Shown one piece after another: positions 35,347 to 49,568 of a stretch of DNA of 64,000 bases (positions are counted from its first letter, which is position 1; each line of letters opens with the position of its first letter). The notes under the pieces are model-generated. The model made no database searches, was not told the DNA's origin, and saw nothing but the letters and a program-made list of their open reading frames with translations. A program made the translations under genes and the position numbers. The DNA lies in the NCBI RefSeq assembly GCF_002939475.1, contig NZ_PKFQ01000001.1, forward strand, positions 3,469,001 to 3,533,000, given 5' to 3'. The stretch is from Streptomyces cinnamoneus (lineage in GTDB: Bacteria > Actinomycetota > Actinomycetes > Streptomycetales > Streptomycetaceae).

Positions 35347-35601
35347 GTGCCGAAGTCACGGATCCGCAAGAAAGACGACTTCACTCCGCCTCCGGTGAAG
35401 CAGCAGAATCTGAAGCTGACCACCGGGCGCCGCTGGGTCGCGCCGCTGATGCTGGCGATGTTCCTGATCGGGCTGGCCTGGATCGTCGTCTTCTACGTGA
35501 CGAGCGGCGACATGCCGGTGGAGTCGCTGAAGAACTGGAACATCGTGGTGGGCTTCGGCTTCATCGCGGCCGGGTTCGTCGTCTCCACGCAGTGGAAGTA
35601 G
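35347..35601 (+). CDS. crgA: Cell division inhibitor/regulator CrgA
   Basis: An 84-aa protein with two membrane helices ([22 protein letters not shown] and [20 protein letters not shown]) joined by a short outside loop ([12 protein letters not shown]), and a basic cytoplasmic N terminus ([11 protein letters not shown]). This is CrgA, which in streptomycetes delays Z-ring assembly in aerial hyphae and in mycobacteria binds FtsZ, FtsQ and PBPs. GTG start with AGGAGAG upstream; divergent from the DUF881 gene. Confidence 0.94.
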   Translation: MPKSRIRKKDDFTPPPVKQQNLKLTTGRRWVAPLMLAMFLIGLAWIVVFYVTSGDMPVESLKNWNIVVGFGFIAAGFVVSTQWK

Positions 35602-35640
35602 AAGCCCTCCGCGAAGTTCTGACCTGAGCTTTCCGAGGGG

Positions 35641-35849
35641 TTATCCACACCCTCGTCCACAGTGGGGAAAACTCAGAAGATCTGTGGATAACCTCCGGGA
35701 CGTTGACGCCGGTGTGACTGATCGCAAGCAGTGCGTATCCATGGTCACACCGGCACATCACCCCTAGATGCGCAGCTCAGTGGCGCTATTCACGCTCTGA
35801 ACACATGTTCCCCACGCCGTGCACAAGATCCGGCACGCGTTGTGGACAA
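35641..35849. promoter_or_regulatory. DnaA-box cluster between convergent crgA and rhomboid genes
   Basis: The 313-bp gap 35602-35914 holds no gene, yet has three perfect DnaA boxes: TTATCCACA at 35641-35649, TGTGGATAA at 35683-35691 and TGTGGACAA at 35841-35849, plus a one-mismatch TCGTCCACA at 35653-35661. Both flanking genes end here, so promoter control is unlikely. The layout fits a DnaA-titrating cluster like those reported near oriC in S. coelicolor. Confidence 0.7.
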
Positions 35850-35914
35850 CCTGTGGGCCCACCGGTGTGGGTGACGTGTCCTCCGAGGGCCGGAAGCGTT
35901 GTCCCCCGCCCCAC

Positions 35915-36775
35915 TCAGCCCAGCTGCAGCGTCCGCACACCCACCGCCGCGACGATCACCACGAGCGCCGCGGCGCAGGTGAGGCGCTGGACGAGCGCGC
36001 GCTTGTCGCGGGGGGCGTGCACCATCCCGTACGCCACCGCCGTGCCCACCACCAGACCGCCCACATGGGCCTCCCAGGCGATGTTGGCCCAGGTGAAGGT
36101 GAAGATCAGATTGAGCACGAGCAGCGCGATGACCGGGCGCATGTCGTACTTCAGCCGGCGCATCAGCACGGCCGTCGCGCCCAGCAGCCCGAAGATCGCA
36201 CCGGAGGCGCCGAGGGAGGGCTGGTTCGGCGCGGCGACCAGGTAGGTCAGGGCGCTGCCGCCGAGCCCGGAGAGAAGGTAGAGGGTCAGGAAGCGGGCGC
36301 GGCCGAGCGCGGCCTCCAGCGGCGGGCCGAGCCACCAGAGCGAGAGCATGTTGAAGGCGATGTGCATCGGCGTCTGGTGCAGGAAGGTCGCGGTCAGCAG
36401 CCGGTACCACTGCCCCTCGGCGACGCCCTCCAGCGGGCCGAAGTCCGACAGGGACGCCCGGCCGAACAGCTCCAGCGCGTCCACCAGGCCGTCGCCCGCG
36501 GCCAGCACGGCGATCCAGACGGCGACGTTGATCCCCAGCAGCACCTTGGTGACCAGGCGCGGGTCGTCCGTGTGGACACTTCCCGCGACCGTGCGCGGCG
36601 CGGCCGCGCGGGGGGCGTGGCCCGTGCCGGACGCGCCGGCGACGCACTCCGGGCACTGGAAGCCGACCGAGGCGCTGACCATGCACTCCGGGCAGATCGG
36701 GCGCTCACAGCGGACGCAGCGGATGCCGGTCTCCCGGTCCGGGTGCCGGTAGCAGCAGACGGCCTGGTCGTTCAT
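35915..36775 (-). CDS. Rhomboid family intramembrane serine protease with N-terminal zinc motif
   Basis: A 286-aa protein. The N terminus has a B-box-like zinc motif (CCYRHPDRETGIRCVRCERPICPECM and QCPECV). The rhomboid core follows, with LLTATFLHQTPMHIAFNMLSLW, the nucleophile serine in LGASGAIFGLLGA and the catalytic His in IAWEAHVGGLVVG, over six to seven membrane helices. Rhomboids cleave membrane proteins within the bilayer; the substrate is unknown. The ATG at 36775 has AAGGGGAG. Convergent to crgA across the DnaA-box cluster. Confidence 0.9.
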   Translation of the reverse strand: MNDQAVCCYRHPDRETGIRCVRCERPICPECMVSASVGFQCPECVAGASGTGHAPRAAAPRTVAGSVHTDDPRLVTKVLLGINVAVWIAVLAAGDGLVDALELFGRASLSDFGPLEGVAEGQWYRLLTATFLHQTPMHIAFNMLSLWWLGPPLEAALGRARFLTLYLLSGLGGSALTYLVAAPNQPSLGASGAIFGLLGATAVLMRRLKYDMRPVIALLVLNLIFTFTWANIAWEAHVGGLVVGTAVAYGMVHAPRDKRALVQRLTCAAALVVIVAAVGVRTLQLG

Positions 36776-36880
36776 GCTCTCCCCTTGCCCGTGTCCGGGG
36801 CCGGTGTGCCCTGTCCGCATGACGCGGCCCCGCCCGTCATACGGACGGGCGGGGCGTCAGGTTCCCGCGGGAACCGCTCG

Positions 36881-37408
36881 TCAGCGCTTCTCGACGACGA
36901 CCGACTCGATGACGACGTCCTGCACCGGGCGGTCGGTGCGCGGGTTGGTCGCGGCGGTGGCGATGGTGTCGACGACCTTCTTCGACGCGTCGCTGGTGAC
37001 CTCGCCGAAGATCGTGTGCTTGCCGGTCAGCCACGCGGTGGGGGCCACCGTGATGAAGAACTGGGAGCCGTTGGTGCCCGGGCCGGCGTTGGCCATGGCG
37101 AGCAGGTAGGGCTTGTTGAAGGCGAGGTCCGGGTGGAACTCGTCCTTGAACTGGTAGCCCGGGCCACCGGTGCCGTTGCCCAGGGGGTCACCGCCCTGGA
37201 TCATGAAGCCGCTGATGACACGGTGGAAGATCGTGCCGTCGTACAGCTTGTCGGTGGTCTTTTGGCCCGTCTCCGGGTTCACCCACTCGCGCTCGCCCTG
37301 CGCGAGCTCCGTGAAGTTCTTCACCGTCTGGGGGGCGTGGTCCGGGAGGAGCCGGATCTCAATGTCGCCCTGGTTGGTCTTCAGGGTGGCGTAAAGCTGC
37401 TCAGCCAC
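36881..37408 (-). CDS. Cyclophilin-type peptidyl-prolyl cis-trans isomerase
   Basis: A 175-aa cytoplasmic cyclophilin. Active-site residues are in GTIFHRVISGFMIQGGDPLGNGTGGPGY (catalytic Arg in FHR) and LLAMANAGPGTNGSQFFITVAPTAWLTGKHTIFGEV. No signal peptide is seen. It corresponds to the PpiA-type gene found near crgA in mycobacteria. GTG start at 37408. Confidence 0.93.
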   Translation of the reverse strand: MAEQLYATLKTNQGDIEIRLLPDHAPQTVKNFTELAQGEREWVNPETGQKTTDKLYDGTIFHRVISGFMIQGGDPLGNGTGGPGYQFKDEFHPDLAFNKPYLLAMANAGPGTNGSQFFITVAPTAWLTGKHTIFGEVTSDASKKVVDTIATAATNPRTDRPVQDVVIESVVVEKR

Positions 37409-37634
37409 GGTCTACCTTCCATAGTGTTCACTGACGGCTACCGATCCTCGCACGGCGGGTAGGCGGCGAGTAGCCACCAAAGTCCCGCGCGCGGCGGCCA
37501 ACCATGGCATTGTCGAGCGAAGCTCCCCTTTGACCCGGATGCCCGCTCTCGCATGCCGGACCGCCCGCCGGCAGGCATGATTTTCCATTGGGTGGAAAGG
37601 CGACAAACCATACGCCACCGAGGAGGAGGTTCTC

Positions 37635-38282
37635 GTGACCCGCAAGAACAGCGTGCGCGCCGCGACCAGCACCGCCAAGGACAGCGTGCGCCACGCCGTG
37701 GAGGTGGTGGCGCCCTATGCCGGCACGGCCAAGGACGGCGCCGTGCACTACGCGCACGAAGCCAGGGCCCGGCTCGCCCCCAGGGTCGCCGACGCCGCGC
37801 ACCACGCGCGTGCCACCTACGACGTGCATCTGCAGCCCCGGCTCGAACACGCCCGGGAAGCCCTCCCGCCCAAGGTGGACCAGGCCGCCGCCCGGGCCCG
37901 CGCCGCCGCCGAGCCCGTCAAGGACGAGGCCCTCTCCCGCGGCACGGCCGCCCTCGCCGCGCTGCGCGGCCAGGTGACGGCCGACGACGTGGAGAAGATC
38001 ACCCGCAGGCGCACCCGCCGCTGCCGGACGGGCCGCACCGCCAAGCGCCTCCTCGTCCTCGGCGTCCTCGTGGGCGGCGCCGTCGCCGCCTGGAAGTGGT
38101 GGGACAAGCAGGCCAACCCCGACTGGCTCGTCGAGCCCCCCGAGGCGACCGAGCCCGGCGACCGCGACTCCCTGTCCGCCGTCGACGGCAGCGCCGCGGC
38201 CTCGGGCCTCGACCCGGAGGTCCAGGCGAAGCAGGACCGTGCCGACGCGGACGCCTTCCCCGGTGAGGACGAGGACCGCTAG
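37635..38282 (+). CDS. DUF5324 family protein with one membrane helix
   Basis: A 215-aa protein. The N-terminal 125 residues form an Ala/Arg-rich amphipathic helix series (HAVEVVAPYAGTAKDGAVHYAHEARARLAPR), followed by one membrane helix (AKRLLVLGVLVGGAVAAWKWW) and an acidic C-terminal tail. This matches the streptomycete DUF5324 family, of unknown function. The GTG start has GAGGAGGAGG close upstream, a very strong SD. Followed by a shared terminator with tRNA-Ala. Confidence 0.8.
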   Translation: MTRKNSVRAATSTAKDSVRHAVEVVAPYAGTAKDGAVHYAHEARARLAPRVADAAHHARATYDVHLQPRLEHAREALPPKVDQAAARARAAAEPVKDEALSRGTAALAALRGQVTADDVEKITRRRTRRCRTGRTAKRLLVLGVLVGGAVAAWKWWDKQANPDWLVEPPEATEPGDRDSLSAVDGSAAASGLDPEVQAKQDRADADAFPGEDEDR

Positions 38283-38301
38283 GGCGCGCCGACCGCACGC
38301 A

Positions 38302-38342
38302 AAAACCCCTCCGACCGCGTTTACGCAGGTCGGAGGGGTTTT
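38302..38342. terminator. Bidirectional intrinsic terminator between the DUF5324 gene and tRNA-Ala
   Basis: AAAACCCCTCCGACC (38302-38316) pairs with GGTCGGAGGGGTTTT (38328-38342), giving a GC stem flanked by T-runs on both strands. Confidence 0.85.
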
Positions 38343-38346
38343 CTTG

Positions 38347-38419
38347 TGGAGCCTAGGGGAGTCGAACCCCTGACATCTGCCATGCAAAGACAGCGCTCTA
38401 CCAACTGAGCTAAGGCCCC
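38347..38419 (-). tRNA. tRNA-Ala (anticodon TGC)
   Basis: Minus-strand cloverleaf: acceptor GGGGCCT/AGGCTCC (with a G-U pair), D arm GCTCAGTTGGTAGAGC, anticodon loop TTTGCAT (anticodon TGC), T arm AGGGGTTCGACTCCCCT. The 3' CCA is not encoded. Confidence 0.95.
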
Positions 38420-38537
38420 GTCGGGGACCAGACTACCCGGTGCCGGCAGTGTTTCCCGACCGGGTATCGCCGGGTGCCACCACTCTCCGTAGGATGCACC
38501 GCAAGATTCGCGGCAGCGAAGCGAAGGGGAGAGCGTG

Positions 38538-39083
38538 ATGGACGCAGCACAGCAGGAAGCCACCGCCCGCGCACGAGAACTGCAGCGCAGCTGGTACGGG
38601 GAGCCGTTGGGGGCGCTCTTCCGCCGTCTCATCGACGATCTCGGCCTGAACCAGGCCCGTCTCGCGTCCGTTCTGGGCCTGTCGGCCCCCATGCTCTCGC
38701 AGCTGATGAGCGGTCAGCGCGCGAAGATCGGCAACCCGGCCGTAGTACAGCGGGTACAGGCCCTCCAGGAACTCTCCAGCCAGGTCGCCGACGGCACCGT
38801 CAGCGCCGCCGAGGCCGCGGAACGCATGGAGGAGGTCAAGAAGAGCTCGGGCGGGTCCGTCCTCAACTCCACGCAGACGACGGCCAGCAGCGGCGCGCCG
38901 ACCGTCCGCCGGGTGGTGCGCGAGATCCAGTCGCTGCTGCGGTCGGTGGCGGGTGCCGGCGACATCATCGAGGCGGCCGACACCCTGGCCCCCACCCACC
39001 CCGAACTCGCCGAGTTCCTGAGGGTGTACGGCGCCGGGCGGACCGCCGAGGCGGTCGCGCACTACGAGGCGCACCAGAGCTGA
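38538..39083 (+). CDS. Helix-turn-helix DNA-binding protein
   Basis: A 181-aa protein with an XRE-like helix-turn-helix at about residues 28-70 (LIDDLGLNQARLASVLGLSAPMLSQLMSGQRAKIGNPAVVQRV), followed by a helical stretch and a C-terminal region ending TLAPTHPELAEFLRVYGAGRTAEAVAHYEAHQ. ATG at 38538 is preferred over GTG 38535 by spacing to AAGGGGAG. It precedes a kinase gene by 46 bases, so regulator and kinase may be cotranscribed. Confidence 0.82.
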   Translation: MDAAQQEATARARELQRSWYGEPLGALFRRLIDDLGLNQARLASVLGLSAPMLSQLMSGQRAKIGNPAVVQRVQALQELSSQVADGTVSAAEAAERMEEVKKSSGGSVLNSTQTTASSGAPTVRRVVREIQSLLRSVAGAGDIIEAADTLAPTHPELAEFLRVYGAGRTAEAVAHYEAHQS

Positions 39084-39129
39084 GGCGGACCGGGCGGGGG
39101 CCGGGGGGAGCGGGGGCGGCGCGAACGAC

Positions 39130-40266
39130 ATGGGTGAGGTCTTCGCTGGGCGGTACGAGCTGGTGGACCCGATCGGCCGCGGCGGGGCGGGAGCGGTCTG
39201 GCGGGCCTGGGACCGGCGCCGGCGACGGTACGTGGCGGCCAAGGTGCTCCAGCAGTCCGACGCCCACACGCTGCTGAGGTTCGTCCGCGAGCAGGCGCTG
39301 CGCATCGACCACCCCCATGTGCTGGCGCCGATGAGCTGGGCGGCCGACGACGACAAGGTGCTGTTCACCATGGAGATGGTGGGCGGCGGCTCACTGGCCC
39401 ATCTCATCGGCGACTACGGGCCGTTGCCGCCGCATTTCGTGTGCGTCCTGCTGGACCAGCTGCTGTCCGGGCTGACCGCCGTGCACGCCGAGGGCGTGGT
39501 GCACCGGGACATCAAACCGGCCAACCTCCTTTTGGAGGCGACGGGTACGGGACGTCCGCATTTACGGCTCTCGGATTTCGGGATCGCCATGCGCAAGGGC
39601 GAGCCGCGGCTGACCGACACCAACTTCGTGATGGGAACGCCCGGTTACTTCGCGCCCGAGCAATTACTGGGGGAAGAACCCGACTTCCCGGCCGACCTCT
39701 TCGCCGTCGGCCTGGTCGCCCTCTATCTGCTCACCGGCCGGAAACCCGACGCCGAAGCGCTCGTGGAGCGGTTCCTCGCCCAGGGGGTGCCGTCCGCCCC
39801 CGCCGAGGTGCCCGAGCCGCTCTGGGACGTGGTCGCGAACCTGCTGCACCCCGATCCGTACACCCGCTTCCGTACGGCCACGGGTGCCCGGAAGGCCCTG
39901 GCGGCGGCCGTGGAGCTGCTGGGCGAGCCGGCGGCCGACGAGGAGCGCATCGAGGTCTTCGACCAATTGGGGCCGCTTCCTCCGGGTTTCGGCCCGGACG
40001 GACCCCAACGCCGACCGGGGGCCCAGGCGGAGCCCCGGCCACAGCCGCCGGCGCCGCCCCGGCCGAACTATCCGCCCACGCGCCTCTACACACCCCCTCA
40101 GACCCCCGCGCGGCACCTTTCGGGCCCGCCGCCCCCCGCACCGCCGCCCGCGCCCGTCACGGCCCCGCGAGGGCGCCCGAGTCCGCCCGCCAAGGTGGCC
40201 GTCCCCGTGCTGCTCCTGGCCCTGCTGTGCCTCGCGGTGGGGGTCTGGGCGCTCGCGGTCAGCTGA
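39130..40266 (+). CDS. Membrane-anchored Ser/Thr protein kinase
   Basis: A 378-aa kinase. The kinase domain (about 9-265) has a glycine loop IGRGGAGAVWRA, the lysine in VAAKVL (Lys38), HRDIKPANLLL (Asp127), SDFGIA and GTPGYFAPEQLLGE. A Pro-rich linker follows and a C-terminal membrane helix (VAVPVLLLALLCLAVGVWALAV) with almost nothing outside, so it has no external sensor domain, in contrast to PknB. The upstream HTH gene is a candidate partner. Start ATG at 39130. Confidence 0.9.
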   Translation: MGEVFAGRYELVDPIGRGGAGAVWRAWDRRRRRYVAAKVLQQSDAHTLLRFVREQALRIDHPHVLAPMSWAADDDKVLFTMEMVGGGSLAHLIGDYGPLPPHFVCVLLDQLLSGLTAVHAEGVVHRDIKPANLLLEATGTGRPHLRLSDFGIAMRKGEPRLTDTNFVMGTPGYFAPEQLLGEEPDFPADLFAVGLVALYLLTGRKPDAEALVERFLAQGVPSAPAEVPEPLWDVVANLLHPDPYTRFRTATGARKALAAAVELLGEPAADEERIEVFDQLGPLPPGFGPDGPQRRPGAQAEPRPQPPAPPRPNYPPTRLYTPPQTPARHLSGPPPPAPPPAPVTAPRGRPSPPAKVAVPVLLLALLCLAVGVWALAVS

Positions 40267-40350
40267 GCCCGGCCGGGGAACCCCATGGGTTCACGTTCGC
40301 AATCATTTTATTCGCGATTGCAATGAAGAGGTGTGGCCGGGAACGAAGAC

Positions 40351-40382
40351 AGGGCCCCGGCCGCTACGGCGGCCGGGGCCCT
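40351..40382. terminator. Terminator between the kinase and DLW-39 genes
   Basis: AGGGCCCCGGCCGC (40351-40364), loop TACG, GCGGCCGGGGCCCT (40369-40382): a perfect 14-bp stem between convergent genes. Confidence 0.75.
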
Positions 40383-40407
40383 GCTCACACTCAGAACGTG
40401 TTGTGGC

Positions 40408-40542
40408 TCACACACCCGAACCTGCGGGCACGGAGTCGGTCGCCTCCGTCCACAGGTCCTGCTCGGCGCGATCCGCCTGGATCTGCCGGTACACGAGGAG
40501 CCCGCCGATGGCGGCCAGTGCGACCAGGAGCAGCTTCTTCAC
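40408..40542 (-). CDS. DLW-39 family small protein
   Basis: A 44-aa protein, KKLLLVALAAIGGLLVYRQI followed by QADRAEQDLWTEATDSVPAG. A single hydrophobic helix plus the conserved DLW tripeptide identify the DLW-39 family, small actinobacterial proteins encoded near gyrA. The GTG at 40542 has GAGG upstream; the longer frame to 40599 is less likely. Role unknown. Confidence 0.8.
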   Translation of the reverse strand: MKKLLLVALAAIGGLLVYRQIQADRAEQDLWTEATDSVPAGSGV

Positions 40543-40670
40543 CGCGCGACCTCGTCTTTCCTTGACGTAAGGGGACCTCTGGTGGCCGATGATACACACC
40601 GACCGATACCGATCGGTGACCTGGATCCGTTCCCGACGCCGGGGGCCGGCACCGCCCGAACTCCCAAAAG

Positions 40671-40708
40671 CGATCGGCCCGGACGGAGAATTCCGTCCGG
40701 GCCGATCG
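40671..40708 (-). terminator. Terminator of tRNA-Ile
   Basis: A 17-bp stem (40671-40687 with 40692-40708) just downstream of the tRNA on the minus strand, followed by a short T-run (CTTTT). Confidence 0.75.
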
Positions 40709-40713
40709 TGCGG

Positions 40714-40787
40714 TGGGGCTAACAGGACTTGAACCTGTGGCCTCTTCCTTATCAGGGAAGCGCTCTAACCGTCTGAGCTATAGCCCC
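40714..40787 (-). tRNA. tRNA-Ile (anticodon GAT)
   Basis: Minus-strand cloverleaf: acceptor GGGGCTA/TAGCCCC, D arm GCTCAGACGGTTAGAGC, anticodon loop CTGATAA (anticodon GAT), T arm ACAGGTTCAAGTCCTGT. The 3' CCA is not encoded. tRNA-Ile lies near gyrA in many actinobacteria. Confidence 0.95.
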
Positions 40788-40859
40788 GCGCGACACCGAA
40801 AGATTAGCGCACTTGGGGCCCAGTCCCAAAATCGTCCGGGCCCCGCGCCGGCGGCGCCG

Positions 40860-41666
40860 CTATTCGTCCTCGGCGAGGGTCAGCTCCACGCCGCCCACGA
40901 AGCCCGCGGAGAGGTTGTAGACGAAGGCCCCGAGCGTCGCCAGGGCGGTCGCCAGCACCACGTCGATGACCGCGATGACCGAGGTGCACAGCAGGACGTT
41001 CGGCAGCGACAGGAAGGACTCCAGGTCGAAGCCGCCGCCCTCGGAGGCCGTGGCGTCGCTGATGGTCCCGCCGACGGCCGAGAAGACGCCCATGGCGTCC
41101 AGCACGCCCCACAGCACGGTCGCGGCCACGATCGTGCAGACGCCCAGCGCGAGCGAGAGCAGGAAGCTGACCTTCATCACCGACCACGGGTCGGCCTTGG
41201 CCACCCGCAGCCGGGCCTTGCGCGTGCGCGGGGCCGTACGGGCCGCCGCGGGACGCGGCCGGCGGTCGTCCACGGGGCCGCCCTGGGCGCCCACACGGGC
41301 CTCCTTGACGGCCTTGGCGGTCTTGCCGGCCTTGGCGGGCTTACCGCTCTTGGCCGGACGGGCCTCCCCCGAGTCGTCGTCGCCCTCGGCACGCGCCGAT
41401 CCGGAATCCGCATCGGAACGCTCCGCCGGAGGCTCGTACGCCTTCGGTGGGTGGTAGGGCTGCGGACCTCGGGTTTCCGTCATGCTGCTCCCCCTGCCTG
41501 CGGACGTGGTGCCACTGCCCCGGGAGCCGGCACCGCTCTCGTCGGCGGTGCCGGCCGAGTCGTCGGTGGCCGGGCCACGGGTACCTGTCTTGTCGGCGGC
41601 GGGCCGGGCGGAAGACCGCCGCTTGGCACCCGCACCGCCGGCGGCGGTGCCCGTGGCTCGACTCAC
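40860..41666 (-). CDS. DUF3566 transmembrane protein
   Basis: A 268-aa protein with a long disordered N terminus (residues 1-150, Gly/Ser/Lys-rich) and a C-terminal DUF3566 domain of two membrane helices (VMKVSFLLSLALGVCTIVAATVLWGVLDAMG and VLLCTSVIAVIDVVLATALATLGAFVYNLSAGFVGGVELTL). It is immediately downstream of gyrA, as in mycobacteria, where the family also follows gyrA and has no proven function. GTG start at 41666, three bases past the gyrA stop. Confidence 0.88.
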   Translation of the reverse strand: MSRATGTAAGGAGAKRRSSARPAADKTGTRGPATDDSAGTADESGAGSRGSGTTSAGRGSSMTETRGPQPYHPPKAYEPPAERSDADSGSARAEGDDDSGEARPAKSGKPAKAGKTAKAVKEARVGAQGGPVDDRRPRPAAARTAPRTRKARLRVAKADPWSVMKVSFLLSLALGVCTIVAATVLWGVLDAMGVFSAVGGTISDATASEGGGFDLESFLSLPNVLLCTSVIAVIDVVLATALATLGAFVYNLSAGFVGGVELTLAEDE

Positions 41667-41669
41667 GAC

Positions 41670-44300
<2,631 letters not shown>

Positions 44301-44349
44301 TGCTGTTCAAAGTCCTTTCGCGCTGCGGCTGTTTCCGTGGCCGACAGGC

Positions 44350-46728
<2,379 letters not shown>

Positions 46729-47262
46729 TCACCCGTAGGTGTCGCCCGGCCCCGTGCTGCCGGGCGCCCGCAGGGAGCCGTACCGGCGCCCCGGACCGCC
46801 CGGGCCCAGCACCTTGATCACCTTGACGGCGCCCTGGCCCAGGTCGTCGTTGAGCCGGGCCACCAGCTGGGGTGCGAGCAGCCGCAGCTGCGTCGCCCAG
46901 GCCGTCGAGTCGCACTGCACCGTGAGCACCCGGGCGTCCTCGTCGTACTTCTGCGGAACGCAGTGCAGCGCCACCTCGGGCCCCACCATCTGCGGCCAGC
47001 GGCCCATCACCCCGCCCACCGCCGCCGGCCGCTCCCAGCCGCGCTCGGTGATCAGACGGTTGATCGCCGCGCCCAGCGGCAGCGGATCACGGCCGTCGGC
47101 GCGCGCGCCGGACCGCAGACCGCCGCCGCGGCGCGCCTGCTTCTTCTGCTGGGCGGCGTTGCCGCGCGCCCGCGCCTGCTCCTTGGCGGCGCGCAGCGCC
47201 ACCCGGGCGAGGTCCACTCCGGAGGGCTCGGGGGGCTTGGGGGCGGGGGAGGGCTCGTTCAC
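46729..47262 (-). CDS. dciA: DciA/DUF721 family replication protein
   Basis: A 177-aa protein of the DUF721/DciA family, whose members help load the replicative helicase DnaB in bacteria that lack DnaC/DnaI. After a basic N terminus ([24 protein letters not shown]), the KH-like DciA fold contains [40 protein letters not shown] and [31 protein letters not shown]. The GTG start overlaps the recF stop (GTGA), placing it in a dnaN-side replication operon. Confidence 0.9.
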   Translation of the reverse strand: MNEPSPAPKPPEPSGVDLARVALRAAKEQARARGNAAQQKKQARRGGGLRSGARADGRDPLPLGAAINRLITERGWERPAAVGGVMGRWPQMVGPEVALHCVPQKYDEDARVLTVQCDSTAWATQLRLLAPQLVARLNDDLGQGAVKVIKVLGPGGPGRRYGSLRAPGSTGPGDTYG

Positions 47263-48383
47263 ACGCGCTCGACCGTGCCTTCCGCGACCGCGTACCGGGC
47301 CCCCGACAGCACGCCCGGGACGTCGTCGTCCACCGCGGCCGTCACGAGCACCTGCTCGCCGTCCGCGACCATCTCCGCCAGGCGCTCGCGGCGCCGGGCG
47401 TCCAGCTCCGCGAAGACGTCGTCGAGCACCAGCACCGGCTCGTTGCCCTCCGAGCGCAGCACCTCGTAGGACGCCAGGCGGAGCGCCAGCGCGTACGACC
47501 AGGACTCCCCGTGGCTGGCGTAGCCCTTGGCCGGCAGCTCGCCGAGCCGCAGGACCAGGTCGTCGCGGTGCGGGCCGACCAGGGTCACGCCGCGCTCGAT
47601 CTCCTGCTTGCGGGCCTCCCCCAGTGCGGCGAGCAGCGCTTCCTGGAGCTCCTCGCGCGCGTGCAGGCCGGCGATGGAGGCCGGGCCCTTGTAGTCGAAA
47701 CAGACCGGCCCGCCGCCCGGGGCCAGCGCCTCGTACGCCTTGTCGGCGAGCGGGCGCAGCGTGGCGATCAGGTCCAGGCGCCGGGCCAGCAGCTCGGCAC
47801 CGACACCGGCCAGGTGCTGGTCCCAGATGTCGAGGGTGGACAGGTCCATGCCCCGGCCGCCGTGACGGCGCGCCATCGCGGCGGACTTCAGCAGGGTGTT
47901 GCGCTGCTTGAGGACGCGCTCGTAGTCGGAGCGGACGCCCGCCATGCGGGGCGAGCGCGCGGTGATCAGCTCGTCGAGGAAGCGGCGGCGCTCGCCCGGG
48001 TCGCCCTTGACCAGCGCCAGGTCTTCCGGGGCGAAGAGGACCGTACGGACGATGCCGAGCACGTCACGCGGTCTGACCTGGGACGACCGGTTGATCCGCG
48101 CGCGGTTGGCCCGGCCGGGGTTCAGCTCCAGCTCGACCAGCTGCTGCCGCTCCCCCTGGGCCACGGCGGCGCGGATGACCGCCCGCTCGGCGCCCATCCG
48201 GACCAGGGGCGCGTCGGAGGAGACCCGGTGGCTGCCGAGGGTGGCCAGATAGCCGACCGCCTCGACGAGGTTCGTCTTGCCCTGGCCGTTGGGGCCGACG
48301 AAGGCCGTCACGCCCGGGTCGAGCGGAACCTCGGCCCGGGCGTACGAGCGGAAGTCGGCCAGCGAAAGATGCGTCACATGCAT
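47259..48383 (-). CDS. recF: DNA replication and repair protein RecF
   Basis: A 374-aa SMC-like ATPase that guides RecA loading at gaps. The Walker A is [10 protein letters not shown] (30-37), the signature region [37 protein letters not shown], and the Walker [23 protein letters not shown] at 48383. It lies between gnd and dciA, all on the minus strand. Confidence 0.95.
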   Translation of the reverse strand: MHVTHLSLADFRSYARAEVPLDPGVTAFVGPNGQGKTNLVEAVGYLATLGSHRVSSDAPLVRMGAERAVIRAAVAQGERQQLVELELNPGRANRARINRSSQVRPRDVLGIVRTVLFAPEDLALVKGDPGERRRFLDELITARSPRMAGVRSDYERVLKQRNTLLKSAAMARRHGGRGMDLSTLDIWDQHLAGVGAELLARRLDLIATLRPLADKAYEALAPGGGPVCFDYKGPASIAGLHAREELQEALLAALGEARKQEIERGVTLVGPHRDDLVLRLGELPAKGYASHGESWSYALALRLASYEVLRSEGNEPVLVLDDVFAELDARRRERLAEMVADGEQVLVTAAVDDDVPGVLSGARYAVAEGTVERV

Positions 48384-48418
48384 GGGTGGCGAGCCGACCT
48401 CCCCCGGCTACTCGGGTG

Positions 48419-49297
<879 letters not shown>

Positions 49298-49568
49298 GGG
49301 TGATCCTCTATGCCTTGATTTCGGGTTCGTACCTGGATCCGAGCCTACGCCCGGGGGCCTGTGCACACCTGTGGGGACGGGGCGCTCAAAGGATGAGCGC
49401 CTCGCGCACGCCCGCGTGGATCAGCCGGCGTCCCCGGGGACGGCCGACGGCGGGTGCTCGCCGCCCTGGGGCACGTCTGCCCGCGCGGAGCACGGGCATG
49501 CCGCGCCTTCCGGGGGACGGCGTTCGCGTTCCCAGCCGACGGCCCGCGGGCACAGCCCACGTGGCACG

